A DNA stretch of 64,000 nucleotides from Variovorax sp. Root473 (GTDB lineage Bacteria > Pseudomonadota > Gammaproteobacteria > Burkholderiales > Burkholderiaceae_C), in contig NZ_LMEV01000019.1 of NCBI RefSeq assembly GCF_001426505.1, positions 1 to 64,000 of the forward strand, written 5' to 3'. Below are positions 25,424 to 33,173 of the stretch, piece after piece (the first letter of the stretch is position 1; each line of letters begins with the position of its first letter). The notes under the pieces were generated by a model. That model did not search any database, was not told the origin of the DNA, and saw only the letters and a program-made list of their open reading frames with translations. The translations under genes and the position numbers were made by a program.

Positions 25424-26376
25424 GACGCGGTGCTTTCGCCGGCTCTGCGCGTGGCGCTCACCATGGCGTAGTCGAAGTCGCGCCAGAACATGCCCAGCGC
25501 AAGCGCGCAGTAGCTGGCCACGATGTGCTTGCGGCGCCAGGGGCTGAGCCTGCCGCGCGCCTTCCACAGTTCGGCCAGCGTGAAGCGCGTGGCCAGCACC
25601 GGGATGTGCAGCGCGCTGGGCGCGACGCGCCAGCGCAGTGACTTCACCTCGATGTCGTCGAAGCCATGCGCCCCCAGTGCGGCGACGAAGTCTTCGCGCA
25701 CGGCCAGCGTGGGCACGGCCCAGCTGTCGGCCCACAGGCGGTGCAGCCAGCCCGCGAGCCGGCCCGGCCGGCGTCGCAGCAGGAAGCCGTCGACCACCAC
25801 CAGCCGCGCGCCGGGCTTGAGCAGCCGCGCGGCTTCACGCACGAAGTCGGCCTTGGCGGTGCCTTCGGCGTAGCAGGCGCTTTCGAGTGCCCAGCCGCCG
25901 TCGGCCTGGGCGGGGGGCAGGCCGGTGCGGGTGTAGTCGGCCTCGACGTGCGCGATGCGCTCGGCCACGCCGGCGCGGGCATCGAGCCGCGCGGCGATGC
26001 CGTTCTGCACCGGCACGTTGGTCACCGTGACCGCATGCAGCGAGAGGTCGTCGCCGACCAGCGTGCGCGCAGTGGCGCCGGCGCCGCAGCCGAGGTCGAG
26101 CACGCAGCGCGGGCCGGCGTTGGCCGCGTCGAGCCGCAGTGCGCGGCCGACGGCGCGGTTCATCTCGATCAGCATGCCTTCGCGCCGCAGCGGGTTCAGG
26201 CCCAGGCGCCAGAAGCCGAAGTGCATGTTGTAGCTCGGGCTCCAGGCGCGGTAGTCGTCCGCGACCTCGGTGAAATAGTCCTGTGTGTCCTCGCGGCTCA
26301 CGTGGCCTTCGACCGCGGGCGGCGTGGTGCGCGCGGTGCCGGGCAGGCGGAAGTCGGGCTGGAAGACGTCGGGCAT
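25420..26376 (-). CDS. SAM-dependent methyltransferase, class I
   Basis: 318 residues. Motif I VLDLGCGAGATARTL at about residues 92-106 binds S-adenosylmethionine; LLKPGARLVVVDGFLL is motif III-like. The N-terminus DYFTEVADDYRAWSPSYNMHFGFWR resembles tocopherol/sterol-type small-molecule methyltransferases. SD GAAGGAG 8 nt before the ATG. Follows the DCC gene and is coupled to DUF4166. Substrate unknown, plausibly a lipophilic or phenolic compound. Confidence 0.88.
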   Translation of the reverse strand: MPDVFQPDFRLPGTARTTPPAVEGHVSREDTQDYFTEVADDYRAWSPSYNMHFGFWRLGLNPLRREGMLIEMNRAVGRALRLDAANAGPRCVLDLGCGAGATARTLVGDDLSLHAVTVTNVPVQNGIAARLDARAGVAERIAHVEADYTRTGLPPAQADGGWALESACYAEGTAKADFVREAARLLKPGARLVVVDGFLLRRRPGRLAGWLHRLWADSWAVPTLAVREDFVAALGAHGFDDIEVKSLRWRVAPSALHIPVLATRFTLAELWKARGRLSPWRRKHIVASYCALALGMFWRDFDYAMVSATRRAGESTAS

Positions 26377-26425
26377 CGAAAACTCCTTCGGACGTGAACG
26401 TGGGTGTGTGACAGCGTGAGTTTTT

Positions 26426-26857
26426 TCAGAGCTTGCAGTGGTTGTCGGCGCAGGTGGCCGGGGCGATCGCACCGTGCCCCGCGAGCCGCAGCACCAGCCA
26501 GCGCGGCAGCCGGTAGCGGTTGCGGGCCAGGACCGCGTAGGCGCGGTCGGCCAGCCGGCCGATCGCCGGCAGGTCGAGCACGGCGCCGCCGGCCGGCAGG
26601 TCCACGGCGGCGCGGCAGGCGCGGATGGCGTCGACGCCCACGCGCAGCCGCCCTGTGGCATCGACCGCGTGCAGCGAGCGCATCAACGCCTCGCGCGGTG
26701 CCGGGCCGTTCGAGAAACCTGCGGGCGAGCAATCGACCAGGTGCAGCCGCCCCGCGGTGTCGCGCGCCTGCATGGCGCCCATCTCGGCCGTGCACAGCGG
26801 GCAGGTGGCGTCGAAATAGACGGTGAGCGGGTAGCTGGGAAGGGCGAAGCGGGGCAT
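26426..26857 (-). CDS. DCC-family thiol-disulfide oxidoreductase-like protein (DUF393)
   Basis: 143 residues from ATG 26857. YFDATCPLCTAEMGAM carries the family CxxC, preceded by DxxC spacing typical of the DCC motif; VGVDAIRACRAAVDLPAG and LADRAYAVLARNRYRLPRW match the rest of the family. First gene of the operon; the 20-bp operator at 26877-26896 lies immediately upstream. Redox role is inferred from the family. Confidence 0.87.
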   Translation of the reverse strand: MPRFALPSYPLTVYFDATCPLCTAEMGAMQARDTAGRLHLVDCSPAGFSNGPAPREALMRSLHAVDATGRLRVGVDAIRACRAAVDLPAGGAVLDLPAIGRLADRAYAVLARNRYRLPRWLVLRLAGHGAIAPATCADNHCKL

Positions 26858-26876
26858 GGCGTTTGTGGTTCTCGAT

Positions 26877-26896
26877 ATTTCAGTCAAAACAGAAAT
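26877..26896 (-). promoter_or_regulatory. Operator copy 1, upstream of DCC operon
   Basis: ATTTCAGTCAAAACAGAAAT differs at only two positions from 27543-27562. On the minus strand it contains TTGACT, a possible -35. It lies 20 bp before the DCC start, so a protein bound here would block transcription. Confidence 0.6.
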
Positions 26897-26924
26897 AAGA
26901 AGGCAAAAAAAGACGCGGCCTTTC

Positions 26925-27518
26925 TCAGATCATGGGCAGGCTGGCATGGTGCGCGTCGGGATCGTCACCTTTGCCTGCGGGCGACGGCGGTGCCGCATCG
27001 CCGCGCACGAACTTCTGCACGCTGGCGCCGAGCGTGAGCACCTTGTCGAGCGTGCCGGGCGACAGCCGCAGCATCTCGTCGGCCCAGGTGGCGAGCTTGG
27101 TCATGAGGTCCATGGTGGAGCGGATGCGGTCTTGCGCATCGGCGGGCTCCTTCTGGAAATCGGGGCTGGAAACGATCTCGCGCAGCACGCGGATGGTGGG
27201 GTCGAACTCGCGCTCCTTGCGCTCGCGTACCACGGTACGGAACAGCTCCCACACATCGACGCTGGTCTCGAAGTAGTCGCGCCGGTCGCCCAGCGTGTGG
27301 GTGATGCGCACGAGGTTCCAGGCCTGCAATTCCTTCAGGCTGTTGCTGACGTTGGAGCGCGCCACGCCCAGCGTTTCCGACAGCTCTTCGGCGTGCATCG
27401 GCTTGCCGTGCGCGAAGAGCAGGGCGTGGATCTGCGAGACCGTGCGGTTCACGCCCCACATGGAGCCCATCTCGCCCCAGTGCAGGACGAACTTGCGTTG
27501 AATGTCGGTGAGTTCCAT
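26925..27518 (-). CDS. GbsR/MarR-family transcriptional regulator
   Basis: 197 residues. Winged helix-turn-helix at about 35-75 (MHAEELSETLGVARSNVSNSL, then LQAWNLVRITHTLGDRRDY), followed by helical dimerisation segments. Starts MELTDIQRKFVLHWGEMGS, typical of the GbsR group. It sits head-to-tail upstream of the DCC operon with the same operator in front of both, so autorepression plus operon control is likely. No SD; promoter geometry suggests a very short leader. Confidence 0.88.
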   Translation of the reverse strand: MELTDIQRKFVLHWGEMGSMWGVNRTVSQIHALLFAHGKPMHAEELSETLGVARSNVSNSLKELQAWNLVRITHTLGDRRDYFETSVDVWELFRTVVRERKEREFDPTIRVLREIVSSPDFQKEPADAQDRIRSTMDLMTKLATWADEMLRLSPGTLDKVLTLGASVQKFVRGDAAPPSPAGKGDDPDAHHASLPMI

Positions 27519-27525
27519 GGCATCG

Positions 27526-27562
27526 AGTTTAGGAATTCCTAAATTTCTGTCAATACAGAAAT
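27526..27562 (-). promoter_or_regulatory. GbsR-type regulator promoter with two dyads (operator copy 2)
   Basis: Minus-strand -35 TTGACA (27553-27548), 16-bp spacer, -10 TAAACT (27531-27526); the start codon begins 8 nt later. The operator ATTTCTGTCAATACAGAAAT (27543-27562) covers the -35, and a perfect 16-bp palindrome TTTAGGAATTCCTAAA (27528-27543) covers the spacer and -10. Confidence 0.65.
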
Positions 27563-27597
27563 AAAAATTCGAGCGTGGTCGAATCAAAGATGAAATA

Positions 27598-27613
27598 CTG
27601 TATGAATAAACAG
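27598..27613 (+). promoter_or_regulatory. LexA (SOS) box
   Basis: CTGT-ATGAATAA-ACAG, within TACTGTATGAATAAACAGTT, matches the CTGT-N8-ACAG consensus with most of the flanking bases of the strong E. coli box. It lies 40 bp upstream of the SplB-like gene start. Confidence 0.75.
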
Positions 27614-27652
27614 TTATCAAATTTGTGTCCTGACGCCTTCCAAGGATTCGCC

Positions 27653-28747
27653 ATGCCCGCCGCCCAGGTTCCCATCCACATCATCAAGGGCCGCGGCGCA
27701 GCCACGCGGCTTGCGCACCGGTTTTCCAAAGACGAACGCGACGCCTTCGACGACGGCTGGGGCACGCTGGAAGAAGGCGAGGCCGAGGCCGCCGGGCTGA
27801 TGCCATTGGCGACCGAGGTGCGCTTCGAGGACGTGAAGTCGGTGCTCAGCAGCAACGACTCGCCCGACATTCCCTTCGACCGCTCGCTCAACCCGTACCG
27901 CGGCTGCGAGCACGGCTGCATCTACTGTTTTGCGCGGCCCACGCACAGCTACCTGAACCTTTCACCCGGCCTCGACTTCGAGACCAAGCTCATCGCCAAG
28001 CGCAACCTCGTCGAGGTGCTGCGCGCCGAACTCGGGCGCAAGAGCTATCGCCCCAGCAACCTTGCCATCGGCACCGCCACCGACTGCTACCAGCCCATCG
28101 AGCGCGAGCTGCGGCTCACGCGCGGCGTGATCGAGCTGCTGAGCGAGGTGCGGCATCCGTTCGCGCTCGTCACCAAGTCGAGCGCGGTCGAGCGCGACCT
28201 CGACCTGATCGCGCCGATGGCGGCCGACCGGCTCGCGGCCGTGTACGTCACGATCACCACGCTCGACGGCGAGCTGGCGCGCAAGCTCGAGCCGCGCGCC
28301 GCCGCGCCGCACCGGCGGCTGCGCACCATCCGCACCCTGGCCGAGGCCGGCGTGCCGGTGGGCGTGAGCGTGGCGCCGCAGATTCCGTTCATCACCGAAG
28401 ACATGGAGCAGGTGCTCGAAGCCGCCTGGGAAGCGGGCGCGCGCAGCGCCTTCTACACCGTGGTGCGGCTGCCGTGGGAGGTGGCGCCGCTTTTCAAGGA
28501 GTGGCTAGAGCTGCACTACCCACAGCGGGCCGAGCGCGTCATGGCGCGCATCCACGAGATGCGCGGCGGCAAGGACTACGACGCCGACTTCGCCACGCGC
28601 ATGAAGGGCAGCGGCCTGTGGGCCGACCTGATCCACCAGCGCTTCCAGAAGGCGACGAACCGGTTGGGTTTCAACCGCGAGCGGATTGCGCTCGACACCA
28701 GCGCCTTCCGGCCGCCTGGCGCGCAAGGACAGGGCACTCTGTTCTGA
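27653..28747 (+). CDS. Radical SAM protein, PA0069/Rv2578c type (SplB-like)
   Basis: 364 residues. The radical SAM cluster motif CEHGCIYC has Cys85, Cys89 and Cys92 (CxxxCxxC), preceded by NPYRGC. The family is related to spore photoproduct lyase, a DNA-repair enzyme that reverses a UV thymine lesion, but its own reaction is not established. Start MPAAQVPIHI at 27653 with AAGGA upstream. The LexA box 40 bp upstream indicates SOS induction and supports a repair role. Convergent with gnd. Confidence 0.88.
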   Translation: MPAAQVPIHIIKGRGAATRLAHRFSKDERDAFDDGWGTLEEGEAEAAGLMPLATEVRFEDVKSVLSSNDSPDIPFDRSLNPYRGCEHGCIYCFARPTHSYLNLSPGLDFETKLIAKRNLVEVLRAELGRKSYRPSNLAIGTATDCYQPIERELRLTRGVIELLSEVRHPFALVTKSSAVERDLDLIAPMAADRLAAVYVTITTLDGELARKLEPRAAAPHRRLRTIRTLAEAGVPVGVSVAPQIPFITEDMEQVLEAAWEAGARSAFYTVVRLPWEVAPLFKEWLELHYPQRAERVMARIHEMRGGKDYDADFATRMKGSGLWADLIHQRFQKATNRLGFNRERIALDTSAFRPPGAQGQGTLF

Positions 28748-28759
28748 CCCGCAGGCCGC

Positions 28760-30184
28760 TTACTCGATGACCTCGGGCCAGTCGGTGTGGAAGAACTGGC
28801 CCTCAGGCTTGTCCACGCGTTCGTATGTGTGGGCCCCGAAGAAGTCGCGTTGCGCCTGCAGCAGGTTCGCGCTCAGGCGCGCGGTGCGGTAGCTGTCGTA
28901 GTAGGCCAGCGAGGCGCTGAAGGCCGGCACCGGGATGCCGTTGCTCACTGCCAGCGCCACCACCTCACGCCAGTTCTGTTGCGTGCGGTTCAGCAAGTCC
29001 TGAAAGAACGCGTCGAGCATCAGGTTGCCCAGCGCCGGGTCGGTGCGGAAGGCGTCGGTGATGCGGTTCAGAAAGCGCGCGCGGATGATGCAGCCGCCGC
29101 GCCAGATCGATGCGATGCCCGCCAGGTCGAGCTTCCAGCCTTTCTTCTCGCCCATCGTCTGGATGAGGTCGAAGCCCTGTGTGTAGCTGATGACCTTCGA
29201 GGCATAGAGCGCGTCATGCACCTTGGCCACCAGCGCCTGCTTCTCGATCGACAGCGTGGGCGCCGGCCCGTGCAGCAGCTGGCTCGCCGCCACGCGCGCC
29301 TTCTTCTGCGACGACAGCACGCGCGCCTCGACCGCAGCGTTGATGGTGCTGATGACCACCGCGTTCTCGGCCGCGTTCAGCAGCGTCCACTGCCCCGTGC
29401 CTTTCTGGCCGGCCTTGTCAAGGATCACGTCGACCACCGGCTGGCCCGTCTGCGGGTCTTTCTGTTCGAGCGCCTTGGCGGTGATCTGGATCAGGTAGCT
29501 CTGCAGTTCGCCCTCGTTCCAGTCGTTGAAGACCGCCGCCATTTCGTCGGTCGTGAAGCCGGCCGCCTTGAACAGGCTGTAGGCCTCGCAGATCAGCTGC
29601 ATGTCACCGTACTCGATGCCGTTGTGCACCATCTTCACGTAGTGGCCCGCGCCGCCCGGTCCGATGTGGATCACGCAAGGCTCGCCGTCCACCTTGGCCG
29701 CGATGCTCTCGAAGATCGGCTTCATCACCTCCCAGGTCGAGAGCGGCCCGCCCGGCATGATCGACGGCCCCTTGCGCGCGCCTTCCTCGCCGCCCGACAC
29801 GCCTGCGCCGATGAAGCGCAGGCCCTTGCTCGTCAGGTACGCATCGCGGCGCTCGGTATCGGTGTACAGGCTGTTGCCGCCGTCGATGACGATGTCGTCC
29901 TTGTCGAGCAGGGGAATGAGCTGTTCGATCACCTGATCGACCGGCGCGCCGGCCTTCACCATGATCTGGATCTTGCGGGGCCTGGCCAGGCTCTGGACGA
30001 ATTCCTCGAGCGTCTTGGCACCGACCAGCTTCTTGCCGGGGTTGGCTGCAACGAAGGCCTCGGTCGTGGCCTCGGTGCGGTTGTAGACGCTGACCTGGAA
30101 GCCGCGGCTTTCCACGTTCAACACCAGGTTCTGTCCCATCACGGCCAGGCCGATCAATCCGAAATCGCTTTGCTGCTTGCTCAT
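28760..30184 (-). CDS. gnd: 6-phosphogluconate dehydrogenase, NADP+-dependent, decarboxylating
   Basis: Oxidises 6-phosphogluconate to ribulose 5-phosphate in the pentose phosphate pathway. 474 residues, the long dimeric form. Motifs: GLAVMGQNLVLNVESRGF (coenzyme site), VIDGGNSLYTDT, FIGAGVSGGEEGARKGPSIMPGG split by short turns, and the catalytic KMVHNGIEYGDMQ. Apparently monocistronic, convergent with the radical SAM gene. Confidence 0.97.
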   Translation of the reverse strand: MSKQQSDFGLIGLAVMGQNLVLNVESRGFQVSVYNRTEATTEAFVAANPGKKLVGAKTLEEFVQSLARPRKIQIMVKAGAPVDQVIEQLIPLLDKDDIVIDGGNSLYTDTERRDAYLTSKGLRFIGAGVSGGEEGARKGPSIMPGGPLSTWEVMKPIFESIAAKVDGEPCVIHIGPGGAGHYVKMVHNGIEYGDMQLICEAYSLFKAAGFTTDEMAAVFNDWNEGELQSYLIQITAKALEQKDPQTGQPVVDVILDKAGQKGTGQWTLLNAAENAVVISTINAAVEARVLSSQKKARVAASQLLHGPAPTLSIEKQALVAKVHDALYASKVISYTQGFDLIQTMGEKKGWKLDLAGIASIWRGGCIIRARFLNRITDAFRTDPALGNLMLDAFFQDLLNRTQQNWREVVALAVSNGIPVPAFSASLAYYDSYRTARLSANLLQAQRDFFGAHTYERVDKPEGQFFHTDWPEVIE

Positions 30185-30315
30185 GTGTGCGGGCCCTTCG
30201 TGCATGTGCAGTTGGAAAAAGTAGCCGGTGATTGTGCCGGGCGCCCGCGCGGCGCGGCGTCGGAGGGCGTCTATACCCGCTTGGCAAATGGGCCTGGGCT
30301 GGCTATGTTGGCCGG

Positions 30316-31305
30316 ATGACTTCCGCCGCCATGTCCGCAACCCCCGTAGCGATCCACACCTGGTCGACCGACGCAGTGCCGCCGCCGCAGCGGCTGGACT
30401 ACTGGATCGGCGCGGTTTGCGAAGGCTTTCTCGAGATGGACGTGAGCAGCCCGCAAGCCGGTGGCTTCGGCGCCTCGCTCGAATCCGCGCCGCTCGGACC
30501 GCTGCATGTGAACCGCGTGCGCGGCAGCGCGCAGGACGTGTACCGCACGCGCCGCGCCATCGCCCACAGCCGCCAGAACTACTACTACCTGCTGTGCAAG
30601 GCCGATTCGCCCTGGGTCGCGGTGCAGGAGGAGCGCTCCGCGCGGTTGCTGCCCGGCGACGCGGTGCTGGTCGATTCGCGGCGCTGCTACGCCTTCCATC
30701 TGCAGCAGTCGGCCGACACGGTGTCCATCGAGTTGCCGACCGCGTGGGTCGAGTCGTGGCTGCCCGATGCCGGCGACCACGTGGCGCGCCGCATCGACGG
30801 GCACGGCGGCTGGGGTGCGGCGCTCAGCGGCTTCGCCCGGGCGCTGTCGCCCGAAGTGGCCCTGCGGCCGCCGCTGCCGCCGGCGTTGCTGGCCGATCAG
30901 CTCGGCGGCCTGCTGGCACTGGCGCTCGGCCCGGCAGCCAGCGTGGCGGCGACCGGCGCATGTGGCCGTGCCGCCCTGCGCCAGCGCGTGCTCGACGCCA
31001 CGCGCGAGCGTCATGCCGAGCCGGGCCTCACGGCCGCGGCCGTCGCGCAGGGGCTGGGCATTTCGCAGCGCAGCCTGCACCGCTGCCTCGCGGAAGGGGG
31101 CGAGGCAGCGACCACCTTCGCGAGCGCATTGGCCGCCTGCCGCATGCAGGTGGCGCAGCGGATGCTGGCCGATGCGCGCTTCGACCGCCTGAGCGTGGCG
31201 CAGATCGGCCTGCGCGTCGGCTTGGCTGATGCCTCGCACTTCGTGCGGCTGTGCCGCCGGCACCTGGGCGGCACGCCGGGGGCGCTGCGGCAGTCGCGCG
31301 GCTGA
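30316..31305 (+). CDS. AraC-family transcriptional regulator
   Basis: 329 residues. N-terminal AraC-binding-like domain and a C-terminal double helix-turn-helix (about 225-325; AVAQGLGISQRSLHRCLAEGG and VAQIGLRVGLADASHFVRLCRRHLG split by a linker). Divergent from gnd and convergent with the dioxygenase operon's SDR. It could regulate that operon, but a second AraC gene at 38186 is a better placed candidate. Confidence 0.88.
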   Translation: MTSAAMSATPVAIHTWSTDAVPPPQRLDYWIGAVCEGFLEMDVSSPQAGGFGASLESAPLGPLHVNRVRGSAQDVYRTRRAIAHSRQNYYYLLCKADSPWVAVQEERSARLLPGDAVLVDSRRCYAFHLQQSADTVSIELPTAWVESWLPDAGDHVARRIDGHGGWGAALSGFARALSPEVALRPPLPPALLADQLGGLLALALGPAASVAATGACGRAALRQRVLDATRERHAEPGLTAAAVAQGLGISQRSLHRCLAEGGEAATTFASALAACRMQVAQRMLADARFDRLSVAQIGLRVGLADASHFVRLCRRHLGGTPGALRQSRG

Positions 31306-31312
31306 ACGGTCG

Positions 31313-32098
31313 CTACGCCTCGAACCAGTCGCGCGCCGAGCGTCCCTGGTCGGGCCCCAGCATCGAGAAGCCGCCATCGACCGGAATGTCTGCGCCGGTC
31401 ACGAAGCGCGCCGCGTCCGAGCACAGGAACAGCACCACCTGCGCCACGTCGTCGCCGTCGCCCACGCGGCCCAGCGGATGCATCGGTGCGCCGACGCGGT
31501 CGGCGCGTGCACGGTCGCCGTTCGCCATGCGCGAGAGCGCGTCCGACCAGGTCCAGCCCGGCGACACCGAGTTCACGCGCACGCCGCGCGGCGCCAGCGT
31601 GGCGGCCTGGTTGCGCGTGAGCTGCAGGATGGCCGCCTTGGCCGCGGGATACAGTGCCCGGCCCGCCGCGCCGAACTTGCCGCCGACGCTGCCCATGTTC
31701 ACGATGGCGCCGCCGTGCGCGGCCAGCGCGTCGGCGGTTTTCTGCACCAGCATCGCGCCGGAGACGAGGTTGACGTTCAGCGCGCCCAGCCAGTCGGCAC
31801 GCGCGGCATCCAGCCCCGCGTCGCCGTAGACCACGGCGTTGTTGATGAGGAAGTCAATGCGGCCTTCGGTGCGCAGCGTGCCGGCCACGAGCGCATCGAG
31901 TGCATCGTCCGACGCGATGTCGCAGACGACGAAGCGGCAGCCCGCGCCCACATCGGCCGCCAGTGCGGCGCCGCGCGCCGTGTCGATGTCGACCGCCACC
32001 ACGCGCGCGCCGGCCTGCACGAAAGCGCGCACGATGGCGCTGCCCAGCAGCGCGGCGGCGCCCGTCACGATCGCGACCTTGCCTTGCAGTGGGGTCAT
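31313..32098 (-). CDS. Short-chain dehydrogenase/reductase
   Basis: 261 residues of the classical SDR family. TGAAALLGSA is the NAD(P) glycine-rich loop; NNAVVYG, the catalytic Ser in VNMGSVGG and YPAAK (YxxxK) are intact; the Asp in AVDIDTARG favours NAD. In a dioxygenase operon the natural role is cis-dihydrodiol or alcohol dehydrogenation (inference). Last gene of the six-gene operon; its ATG overlaps the upstream stop. Confidence 0.9.
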   Translation of the reverse strand: MTPLQGKVAIVTGAAALLGSAIVRAFVQAGARVVAVDIDTARGAALAADVGAGCRFVVCDIASDDALDALVAGTLRTEGRIDFLINNAVVYGDAGLDAARADWLGALNVNLVSGAMLVQKTADALAAHGGAIVNMGSVGGKFGAAGRALYPAAKAAILQLTRNQAATLAPRGVRVNSVSPGWTWSDALSRMANGDRARADRVGAPMHPLGRVGDGDDVAQVVLFLCSDAARFVTGADIPVDGGFSMLGPDQGRSARDWFEA

Positions 32099-32688
32099 GC
32101 TTGGCCTCCCATCTGCGCGACGGCATCGTCCACGCGGACCACGTCCGCGAGCATCGCCAGCGTTTCGAGGCTCGCCGCCTGCAGGTGTGCCTGCGCGGTG
32201 CTGCAGGCGTCGGCGACCACGGCCACGTCGTAGCCAAGGTCGCTCGCATGGCGCGCGCCGTGCTCGACGACGTGGTTGGTGGCGATGCCGGCCAGGTACA
32301 GGCGACGGGCGCCGGTGGCGCGCACCACCTCTTCGAGCCCGCTGGCCCAGAAGGGGTTGTTGCGCTTGTGGGTGACGACGGCTTCGCCCGGCCGCGGCGC
32401 GAGCTCGTCGTAGAAGCCGGCGCCCCAGCTGCCTTCCTGCACGGCGCCGCTCTCGGCCACGCGCCGGAACAGCGTGCAGTTGCGCAGGCAGTCCGCGTAA
32501 TCCGGCGCGAAGGCGATGCGAACGAAGATCACCGGCACGCCGTTCGCGCGCGCCCCGGCGATGAGCCGCGCGGCCGAGGCGATGAGGCGCGGGCGCGCCG
32601 GGTCGTCGGCGGCCACGCCCACGCGCACCTTGCCATCGACGTGCAGCACGTCGTTCTGGTAGTGCATGGCCAGCAGCGCGGCCTTCAC
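32095..32688 (-). CDS. Isochorismatase-fold hydrolase with altered catalytic residues
   Basis: 197 residues, GTG start overlapping the beta-subunit stop (GTGA). The fold signatures are present (LLAMHYQNDVLH; THKRNNPFWAS; LAGIATNHVVEHGARHASDLGY), and the lysine is kept. Where cysteine hydrolases have the catalytic Asp (DxQND) this protein has His, and where they have the nucleophilic Cys (ATDxCV) it has Val. It therefore cannot use the standard Asp-Lys-Cys triad. It may be a Cys-independent hydrolase, like isochorismatases themselves, or a different enzyme. Confidence 0.82.
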   Translation of the reverse strand: MKAALLAMHYQNDVLHVDGKVRVGVAADDPARPRLIASAARLIAGARANGVPVIFVRIAFAPDYADCLRNCTLFRRVAESGAVQEGSWGAGFYDELAPRPGEAVVTHKRNNPFWASGLEEVVRATGARRLYLAGIATNHVVEHGARHASDLGYDVAVVADACSTAQAHLQAASLETLAMLADVVRVDDAVAQMGGQA

Positions 32689-33173
32689 AGGAACACCTGC
32701 AGGGCTTCGTGCGGCGCGTCGCAGTTCACGAGGTCGACGCGCTTGGTCTGGATGCGCCAGCCGTCGTCGGCGCGGCGCAGCGTGTGCAGCACGCTGCCGC
32801 CGAAGGTGCGCTGCTCGGTCTTGCGCCACTCCAGCAGCAGGAAGGTCGAGCGCACGGTGCAGCCCGCATCGTCGTCGCGCGACTCGAGCGCGATGTTGCC
32901 CAGCACGTGCACGGTGCGCGTGGGCGGTTGCTGCGAGTAGGCACGCGCCTGTTCGAGCCGCCGCGCGCGCATCGAGCGCAGCAGGGCGTCCTCGCAGAAC
33001 AGCGAGGCGTGGTTGAGGTGGTCGACCTGGCCGTGCACCAGCGGCACCCAGTACAGGCCGTCGGGCGTGAAGAGCTTCTGCCATTCGTCCCAGCGGTGCT
33101 CGTCGAGCAGGCGCGCCTCGTGGTGCAGGAACTGCGTGAGGTCCTGCTGTTCGTTCCAGTCGCGGAAGTTCAT
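32685..33173 (-). CDS. Aromatic ring-hydroxylating dioxygenase, beta subunit
   Basis: 162 residues of the NTF2-like beta family: FLHHEARLLDEHRWDEWQKLF at the N-terminus, then LYWVPLVHGQ and TVHVLGNIALES. Structural partner in an alpha3beta3 oxygenase. Overlaps the alpha stop (ATGA at 33170-33173) and the hydrolase start, so tightly coupled. Confidence 0.93.
   Translation of the reverse strand: MNFRDWNEQQDLTQFLHHEARLLDEHRWDEWQKLFTPDGLYWVPLVHGQVDHLNHASLFCEDALLRSMRARRLEQARAYSQQPPTRTVHVLGNIALESRDDDAGCTVRSTFLLLEWRKTEQRTFGGSVLHTLRRADDGWRIQTKRVDLVNCDAPHEALQVFL

Noticed and set aside
27543..27562. Second LexA box (CTGT...ACAG)
   Set aside because: The arms are only 4 bp apart instead of 8, and the same sequence occurs at 26877; it fits the GbsR/MarR operator better.
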